Shown here piece by piece: positions 1 to 4,035 of a stretch of 5,140 bases of DNA; within the stretch, counting starts at the first letter, position 1, and every line of letters starts with the position of its first letter. Source of the DNA: JAADHY01 sp964428935 (lineage in GTDB: Bacteria; Planctomycetota; Planctomycetia; Planctomycetales; Planctomycetaceae); assembly GCA_964428935.1 (NCBI GenBank), contig CAYSAG010000350.1:1-5140 (forward strand), in the 5' to 3' direction. Below the pieces are notes generated by a model. That model saw only the letters and a program-made list of their open reading frames with translations, was not told the DNA's origin and did no database searches. The translations under genes were made by a program, and so were the position numbers.

Positions 1-75
1 CGTCGTGTCTGGTACCTTCCCGAAGACGCGTCCAAGACGCTGCAACCGCAACGCCGCTCCTTACAGACGGTCTAG
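1..75 (+). CDS. C-terminal end of an unrecognised protein (5' part outside window)
   Basis: Frame 1 is open from the left edge to a TAG at 73-75 and would encode 24 residues beginning RRVWYLPEDAS and ending RSLQTV. About 17 of the 24 codons end in G or C, which resembles the real genes here, and the short WYLPED stretch looks protein-like. That is all the support there is: the other two forward frames are also open across this stretch, and the piece is too short to assign to a family. If real, the gene lies on the same strand as the rest of the window and ends 546 nt before the aldo/keto reductase, so the two are unlikely to be tightly coupled. No function is proposed. Confidence 0.35.
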   Translation, partial: RRVWYLPEDASKTLQPQRRSLQTV

Positions 76-217
76 AAAATCCCGCGCTGCCGAGACATTG
101 CTCAGCACTCCACCGAATCGGACACACCGAACATCCGTTTGAGCAGAAAACGAGTAACCGGCACGACAAGCCCCCGTCGCGTGCTGGAAGAACCGCACAG
201 TTCGTACAGAGCCGACA

Positions 218-229
218 GCCAGTACTGGC
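218..229. repeat. 12-bp perfect palindrome
   Basis: GCCAGTACTGGC reads identically on both strands and does not extend further on either side. It lies in noncoding DNA about 390 nt before the aldo/keto reductase start. A dyad this size could be a binding site for a dimeric regulator, but it is a single copy with no recognised family consensus, so the role is open. Confidence 0.35.
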
Positions 230-290
230 CGCGTCTTGCCACCCGCGAACAGCCTCACTACGACCGGCCCTGCCCCGACAAGCCGCTCGA

Positions 291-327
291 CCCACACAGC
301 CCGAACAACCCGACCCCGTCCACCCCC
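291..327 (-). other. Potential G-quadruplex motif (C-run cluster on the + strand)
   Basis: On the + strand there are C-runs at 291-293, 300-302, 309-311, 314-317 and 323-327, separated by 6, 6, 2 and 5 nt. Read on the - strand, these are five runs of three or more G with all loops of 7 nt or less, which meets the usual G3+N1-7 quadruplex pattern. The + strand would be the corresponding i-motif candidate. Two further C-runs lie just upstream, at 268-270 and 273-276. Whether it folds in the cell cannot be judged from sequence. Confidence 0.5.
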
Positions 328-403
328 GCAAGGTTGGTTGATTAGCCGACGCGCTTCGGCCAGAATCTGCGAGCGGCCCGAGCGGCAAAGGACGGACGTC
401 GGC

Positions 404-443
404 CGGGCCGAGCGAGCCTTGCAGGCCGCGGGCGCTCGGCCCG
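404..443 (+). other. GC-rich stem-loop (11-bp perfect inverted repeat)
   Basis: CGGGCCGAGCG at 404-414 is the exact reverse complement of CGCTCGGCCCG at 433-443. The 18-nt loop can form a second small stem, GCC at 416-418 with GGC at 424-426. There is no T-run after the stem, so it does not look like an intrinsic terminator. It lies about 180 nt before the aldo/keto reductase start and could be a structured 5' leader or the end of an upstream transcript. High GC raises the chance of accidental pairing, but an 11-bp perfect arm is longer than most of those. Confidence 0.45.
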
Positions 444-621
444 TTGCAACGGCGCGCCGACGAACCGGCCGGCACGGCGAAGCAAGCCGGCGCCGTTTGG
501 CGTTTGCCGCCCGGGTCAGCGGCTGGACGTCCCGTTCGCACCGGCGGAACGCTTTGGGCGGAACACGGCGTGGGTCGAACTGACGGGCAAGCAACGAAAG
601 GCACGACGGAGCGACTCGGTC

Positions 622-1617
622 ATGCGCTACACCAAGCTTCCCGGCACAGACATTGAGGTCTCGGTTCTGGCAATGGGGTGCTGGGCCCTGTCCGGTGACT
701 TTACTTGGGGAGACCAGGACGAGCGCGACTCCATTGCCGCGGTCCACGCCGCTCTCGACCGCGGAATCAACTTCTTCGACACGGCCGAGCTGTACGGCGA
801 CGGACTGTCGGAGCGGGTCTTGGGGCGGGCTCTGAAAGGACGTCGCGAGCAGGCGGTTGTCGCGTCGAAGTTCAACTGCGAGCGGGCTCGACGCGACGAG
901 GTCCTTCAAGCCTGCAACGAAAGCCTGCAGCGGTTGCAAACCGACTACCTGGACCTTTACCAAATTCACTGGCGCAACCGGCAAGTGCCGTTGGAAGAGA
1001 CGTGGGGAGCGTTGGAAGAGCTGAAGCGGGCCGGCAAGGTTCGAGCAATCGGGGTCTGCAACTTCGGACCGCAGGACCTGGACGAACTGCTCCGACTGGG
1101 CCGTCCGACAACGAACCAGTTGCCGTACAGTCTGCTGTTTCGAGCGATTGAGTACGAAATTGTGCCGAAGTGCCAGCAGGCGGGGCTGGGCATTCTGTGC
1201 TACAGCCCGCTGGCCATTGGTCTATTGACGGGCAAGTTTCCGACGCCGGACGACGTGCCCGACGGCCGAGCGCGCAGTCGGCACTTTTCGTCGAAAAGGC
1301 CGTTGACGCGGCACGGCGAGCCGGGCTGCGAGGCCGAAACCTGGCAGGCCATGGCCGAAATCGAACAGGTCGCGCGGCAACTGGGTTGCTCCGTCGTCCA
1401 GCTCGCTCTAGCCTGGTTGCTCCACCAGCCCGGCGTGACGTCGGTGCTGGCCGGAATTCGCAACGCCGCTCAAGCCGAAAGCAACGCGCAGGCCGTGGAG
1501 CTGCGTCTGGACGACGACGTCCTGAAGCGGCTCGACCAGGCCACGGCCCGCGTCAAGGAAATTCTGGGTAAGAACCCAGACATGTGGGAGACGGCCGAAC
1601 GGTCGAGGTTCCGCTGA
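622..1617 (+). CDS. Aldo/keto reductase (NAD(P)H-dependent oxidoreductase), complete
   Basis: This 331-residue cytosolic protein belongs to the aldo/keto reductase superfamily, which reduces aldehydes or ketones (or oxidises sugars) with NAD(P)H in a TIM barrel. The full catalytic tetrad is visible: Asp53 and Tyr58 in the FFDTAELYG segment, Lys83 in VVASKFN, and His116 in YQIHWRN. Later barrel and cofactor-binding segments follow the family order: AIGVCNFG near 142-149, YSPLAIGLLTGK at 194-205, and a SVLAGIRN phosphate-binding loop near 274-281. The C-terminus ends with NPDMWETAERSRFR, similar to aldo/keto reductases of the sugar-dehydrogenase type. The ATG is preceded by GGAG at 608-611 with 10-nt spacing, and the N-terminus MRYTKLPGTDIEVS is a normal family start. 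There is no signal peptide. The substrate cannot be told from sequence. The gene shares the strand of gatCAB but is 325 nt away, so a common operon is doubtful. Confidence 0.93.
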   Translation: MRYTKLPGTDIEVSVLAMGCWALSGDFTWGDQDERDSIAAVHAALDRGINFFDTAELYGDGLSERVLGRALKGRREQAVVASKFNCERARRDEVLQACNESLQRLQTDYLDLYQIHWRNRQVPLEETWGALEELKRAGKVRAIGVCNFGPQDLDELLRLGRPTTNQLPYSLLFRAIEYEIVPKCQQAGLGILCYSPLAIGLLTGKFPTPDDVPDGRARSRHFSSKRPLTRHGEPGCEAETWQAMAEIEQVARQLGCSVVQLALAWLLHQPGVTSVLAGIRNAAQAESNAQAVELRLDDDVLKRLDQATARVKEILGKNPDMWETAERSRFR

Positions 1618-1667
1618 GTCTGGGCTCCGTTGAGGCGAAGCGGACGTCGGGACGTCTGGGTGAGAGC

Positions 1668-1688
1668 GGCGGGCTCGGGCGGCCCGCC
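1668..1688 (+). terminator. Possible terminator-like hairpin after the aldo/keto reductase
   Basis: GGCGGGC at 1668-1674 pairs perfectly with GCCCGCC at 1682-1688 across a 7-nt loop, giving seven G-C pairs 50 nt after the reductase stop codon. No T-run follows, so it is not a textbook Rho-independent terminator. It could slow polymerase or protect a 3' end. Given the GC content, chance pairing is a real alternative. Confidence 0.25.
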
Positions 1689-1931
1689 CCAGCGTGGAGA
1701 CCCGCCGTCGCCAACGTCAACCGGGCGGAGCTGAACTTGCAAGGTTCGAGCTCCACAAAGGAGCCGCTCCACGAGCTTGGTCGGCTCGACCGGTCGGCGG
1801 AAGTCCTTCCTCGGTGCGAACGGAGCCCGGCGCCGCTGACGGAAAACGGAAGCGCGGGGCGTCGTCTTCACGGGCCGACGTGTTTTGGCACAGCGAGGTT
1901 CGTCGGAAGGGTCTGGAGAAGCAAACGTCGC

Positions 1932-1935
1932 GAGG
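1932..1935 (+). promoter_or_regulatory. Ribosome binding site of gatC
   Basis: GAGG lies 7 nt before the ATG at 1943. This fixes the gatC start at the residue where the family begins (MAQKLSREEV) rather than at the upstream in-frame GTG/ATG-type codons that would add an Arg-rich, unrelated extension. Confidence 0.6.
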
Positions 1936-1942
1936 TCGCCCA

Positions 1943-2242
1943 ATGGCACAGAAGCTGTCGCGAGAAGAAGTGCTGAAAGTCGCCACGCTGGCCCGGCTGA
2001 AGCTGACCGACGCCGAAGTCGACCAGTTCACCGAACAGCTGGGCAAGGTGCTGGCGTACGTCGAGATTTTGAACGAGCTGGACACGACGGACGTCGAGCC
2101 GATGGCTCACGCTGTGGAACTGCAAAATGTCTTTCGGGAAGACGAGCCGCGGCCGTCGTTGCCGCGAGAAGAAGCTTTGGCCAACGCACCTAAGACCGAC
2201 GGCCGGTTTTTCCTGGTGCCGCAGATTCTGGAAGGCCAGTAG
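1943..2242 (+). CDS. gatC: Aspartyl/glutamyl-tRNA amidotransferase subunit C
   Basis: GatC is the small subunit of the GatCAB amidotransferase. It wraps around the GatA-GatB interface and is needed for GatA stability and activity. At 99 residues this is the usual family length. The N-terminal helical part (VLKVATLARLKLTDAEVDQF, residues 10-29) and the linker motif DTTDVEPMAHAVELQNVFREDE-like region (about 54-75) are characteristic, as is the C-terminal DGRFFLVPQIL. Only this frame carries the motifs. It ends in TAG and is followed by gatA in the same frame 153 nt later, but a TGA in the gap rules out a fusion. The order gatC-gatA-gatB is the common bacterial arrangement, although gaps in such operons are often much shorter. 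All Asp codons are GAC, like the neighbours. Confidence 0.95.
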   Translation: MAQKLSREEVLKVATLARLKLTDAEVDQFTEQLGKVLAYVEILNELDTTDVEPMAHAVELQNVFREDEPRPSLPREEALANAPKTDGRFFLVPQILEGQ

Positions 2243-2299
2243 GCACCTGTCGGACGACGGCCGGCAGAGGGCGGCGTCGGTGCCGCAACCTGCTTTCGA

Positions 2300-2311
2300 C
2301 ACGCCGGCGTG
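2300..2311. repeat. 12-bp perfect palindrome in the gatC-gatA gap
   Basis: CACGCCGGCGTG is a perfect dyad in the middle of the 153-nt gap between gatC and gatA. It could be an operator-like site or simply a GC-rich coincidence. It lies directly before the stem-forming stretch at 2313-2359. Confidence 0.3.
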
Positions 2312-2312
2312 C

Positions 2313-2359
2313 GTTGACGCCCGACGGTTGGTCGGCCGGAAGGCGTCGCGAGCGTCAAC
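2313..2359 (+). other. Nested inverted repeats ahead of gatA
   Basis: GTTGACGC at 2313-2320 is the reverse complement of GCGTCAAC at 2352-2359, and CCGAC 2321-2325 pairs with GTCGG 2331-2335 around a 5-nt loop, so one arm lies inside the other. A competing pairing, GACGCC 2316-2321 with GGCGTC 2342-2347, uses part of the same left arm. The structure ends 36 nt before the gatA start and 19 nt before its AGAGGG (2379-2384, 11 nt from the ATG). In mRNA it could affect RNA processing or the GatC:GatA ratio. No T-run follows it. Confidence 0.4.
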
Positions 2360-2395
2360 CTTCCGAAAACGAACAGTCAGAGGGCCCAAGCTAGA

Positions 2396-3877
2396 ATGGC
2401 ACTGCTGCACAAGCCAACGCGGGAATTGGTGGAGCTGCTTCGTCGCGGCGAGGTGACCAGTGTCGAGCTGACTCGAACGGCGCTGGAAGCCATTGAGCGG
2501 CTCGACCCGCAGGTCGAAGCCTTCCTGTCAGTGGACCGCGACGGAGCCTTGGAACAGGCGGAAGCCGTGGACCGCAAGCGTCGGGACGGTCAGTCCGTCG
2601 GGCGGCTGGCCGGCTTGCCGGTCGCTGTGAAGGACGTGCTCTGCACGAAGGGCCAGCCGACCACGTGTGCCAGCCGCATGCTGCAGAACTTCGTCCCGCC
2701 GTACGACGCGGGTGCCGTCGAGCGGCTGAGGGCGGAGGACGCGGTGCTGGTGGGCAAGACCAACATGGACGAGTTTGCCATGGGTTCGTCCACCGAAAAC
2801 TCGGCTTTCAAGAAAACGCGCAACCCGTGGAACCTGCAGCACGCTCCGGGCGGCTCCAGCGGTGGTTCAGCCGCAGCGGTCGCCGCTGGCATGGTTTCCG
2901 TCGCTGTCGGCAGCGACACGGGCGGGTCCATTCGGCAACCGGCCGCTTTCTGCGGCGTGGTCGGAATGAAACCAACCTACGGCCGCGTCTCGCGCTACGG
3001 ACTGATTGCCTACGCCAGCTCCCTGGACCAGGTGGGGCCGCTGGCCAACGACGTTTTCGGCACGGCGTTGTTGCTGGAGGTTTTGGCCGGCCACGACCCT
3101 CGAGACTCCACTTCCATTCCCCAGCCCGTTCCTCCTTACACCCAGTCGCTCGACCAACCGCTCGAAGGACTGCGGATTGGTGTAGTGGCGGAGCATTTCA
3201 CGGAGGGGTTGGACGACGAGGTGGAGCGGGCGGTCCGAGAAGCACTGGAGGTGTTTCGCTCGCTGGGCGCGCAGGTCGAGCAGATTCACCTGCCGCATTC
3301 CAAGTACGCCGTCGCCACCTACTACCTGATTGCTCCGTCCGAAGCCTCGAGCAACTTGGCCCGTTACGACGGCGTTCATTACGGGTTCCGGGCCGAGCGG
3401 TTCGAGAACATGGTCGACATGTACTGCGCGACCCGCGGCGAAGGCTTCGGCGCCGAGGTCAAGAGACGAATCATGCTGGGAACCTACGCGCTGTCAGCCG
3501 GCTACTACGACGCCTACTACCTGAAAGCCCTGAAGGTGCGACGGCTGATTCGCCAAGACTTCGACGCGGCGTTCGAACGCGTCGACCTCATTGCCGGACC
3601 GGTCAGCCCACGTCCGGCGTTTCGGTTGGGTGAGCTGGTCGACGACCCACTGGCCATGTACCTTTCGGACGTCTACACCATTAGCGCCAACCTGGCCGGC
3701 CTTCCCGGCATTTCCGTCCCGGCCGGCTTCAGCTCAGACGGACTGCCCATTGGACTGCAATTGCTGGCTCCGCCGCTGGAAGAGGAGCGGTTACTGCGAG
3801 CGGCTCGAATGTTCGAGAAGGAGACCGACTGGCACACGCGGCGACCGCCGCTGGCCTCGCAGACGGCGCCGTCGTGA
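2396..3877 (+). CDS. gatA: Aspartyl/glutamyl-tRNA amidotransferase subunit A (glutaminase)
   Basis: GatA hydrolyses glutamine to glutamate and ammonia. The ammonia is channelled to GatB to convert Glu-tRNA(Gln) or Asp-tRNA(Asn) into the correct amidated tRNA. The 493-residue length is normal. It is an amidase-signature protein with the complete Lys/cis-Ser/Ser catalytic triad: Lys79 (PVAVKD), Ser154 in the Gly/Ser-rich loop PGGSSGGSAA, and Ser178 in GSDTGGSIRQPAAFCG. From family knowledge, Arg358 (EVKRRIMLGTYALSAGYYDAYY region) and Asp425 (MYLSDVYT) match the glutamine-binding residues of GatA and even share the numbering I recall for the Staphylococcus aureus enzyme. The start MALLHKPTRELVELL is a normal family start. 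AGAGGG at 2379-2384 is a plausible, slightly distant ribosome binding site. The stop TGA overlaps a GTG start of a small frame (GTGA, 3874-3877). The protein is cytosolic and looks intact. Confidence 0.98.
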   Translation: MALLHKPTRELVELLRRGEVTSVELTRTALEAIERLDPQVEAFLSVDRDGALEQAEAVDRKRRDGQSVGRLAGLPVAVKDVLCTKGQPTTCASRMLQNFVPPYDAGAVERLRAEDAVLVGKTNMDEFAMGSSTENSAFKKTRNPWNLQHAPGGSSGGSAAAVAAGMVSVAVGSDTGGSIRQPAAFCGVVGMKPTYGRVSRYGLIAYASSLDQVGPLANDVFGTALLLEVLAGHDPRDSTSIPQPVPPYTQSLDQPLEGLRIGVVAEHFTEGLDDEVERAVREALEVFRSLGAQVEQIHLPHSKYAVATYYLIAPSEASSNLARYDGVHYGFRAERFENMVDMYCATRGEGFGAEVKRRIMLGTYALSAGYYDAYYLKALKVRRLIRQDFDAAFERVDLIAGPVSPRPAFRLGELVDDPLAMYLSDVYTISANLAGLPGISVPAGFSSDGLPIGLQLLAPPLEEERLLRAARMFEKETDWHTRRPPLASQTAPS

Positions 3878-4023
3878 CGAGCGACACGGGCCTGCGCCTG
3901 CGGGACGGCGACCGGCAGACGCGCATTCGTGCCGAGCCGGTCGGCAGCAAGCTGGTCGGCAAACACACAACGCGCTTCCCGCTCCACCTCGACCCCGCGG
4001 TCAGTCAGCACGAACAGGTTTGA
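3874..4023 (+). CDS. Small unrecognised protein (49 aa) coupled between gatA and gatB
   Basis: A GTG at 3874 overlaps the gatA stop as GTGA, a layout typical of translational coupling. The frame runs 49 codons to TGA at 4021 and almost fills the 158-nt gatA-gatB gap. The translation begins with TSDTGLRLRDGDRQ and ends DPAVSQHEQV. It is basic and polar, with no membrane segment and no cysteine. I do not recognise the family. Coding support comes from base composition by codon position, counted by hand: GC1 37/49, GC2 23/49, GC3 42/49, the profile expected of a real gene in a GC-rich genome. The third-position preferences also agree with the neighbours (all Asp GAC, the single Ile ATT). Against it: no clear Shine-Dalgarno upstream, a short length, and another open frame across the same gap. 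If translated, it would be made together with GatA and GatB. It could be a GatCAB-associated peptide or simply a coupling ORF that carries ribosomes to gatB. Confidence 0.55.
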   Translation: MTSDTGLRLRDGDRQTRIRAEPVGSKLVGKHTTRFPLHLDPAVSQHEQV

Positions 4024-4025
4024 GG
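4022..4025 (+). promoter_or_regulatory. Ribosome binding site of gatB overlapping the small-ORF stop
   Basis: GAGG lies 10 nt before the gatB ATG. Its first two bases are the last two bases of the TGA that ends the small frame. Ribosomes terminating on the small frame would therefore stop on the gatB initiation signal, which fits re-initiation. Confidence 0.55.
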
Positions 4026-4035
4026 CGACCGAACC

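Larger units (their letters stand above)
76..621. other. Long noncoding stretch upstream of the aldo/keto reductase
   Basis: No open frame in these 546 nt looks like a gene. The frames that are open on either strand give Arg/Pro-rich, low-complexity translations without the codon pattern of the neighbouring genes. The stretch has two parts. The left part, to about 330, is strongly C-rich on the + strand (48 C against 16 G in 241-330) and contains some AT and TA steps. The right part, 346-621, has one AT and no TA. Structured elements inside it are listed separately. I see no convincing -35/-10 promoter. A weak TAGAAAAT at 73-80 has no suitably spaced -35 partner. Confidence 0.6.
1618..1942 (+). 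other. 325-nt noncoding leader between aldo/keto reductase and gatC
   Basis: No gene is supported here. The stretch contains no AT and no TA dinucleotide at all, although AA and TT occur 27 times. A TATAAT-like -10 box is therefore impossible, and any gatC promoter must be non-canonical or lie further upstream. Several short perfect stems are present: GGAGCT 1727-1732 with AGCTCC 1749-1754, GCTCC 1750-1754 with GGAGC 1760-1764 (these two exclude each other), and GGTCG 1779-1783 with CGACC 1787-1791. The palindrome GACGTC occurs twice, at 1643-1648 and 1651-1656. Confidence 0.6.

Noticed and set aside
543..564. Direct repeat GGCGGAAC at 543-550 and 557-564
   Set aside because: Two 8-nt copies in GC-rich noncoding DNA are within what chance allows. 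There is no further copy or array, so no CRISPR or iteron signal.
236..583. 115-codon + strand open frame before the reductase
   Set aside because: The translation is Arg/Pro/Thr-rich low complexity, with no ribosome binding site and no family resemblance.
342..656. + strand frame running into the reductase start (TTG at 444)
   Set aside because: GC3 over 444-620 is only about 64% with no codon-position signal, and it overlaps the reductase start out of frame.
61..984. 307-codon open frame on the - strand
   Set aside because: Its N-terminal third is exactly antisense to the well-supported aldo/keto reductase. The remainder translates to Arg-rich sequence, lacks third-position bias and uses GAT and AAT codons that the real genes avoid. 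It is open because of high GC.
1886..1904. TGGCAC resembling the -24 element of a sigma-54 promoter
   Set aside because: No TTGC-type -12 element occurs at the required distance. The following bases are AGCGAGGTTCG.
1694..1942. Longer gatC with an 83-residue N-terminal extension
   Set aside because: The extension is Arg/Gly-rich and unlike GatC, while the ATG at 1943 has GAGG 7 nt upstream and gives the normal family length and N-terminus.
2280..2456. GTG-start frame with an upstream AGAGGG in the gatC-gatA gap
   Set aside because: It runs out of frame into gatA for about 60 nt, and its translation is Arg-rich with no coding signature. The purine run at 2265-2270 is probably incidental.
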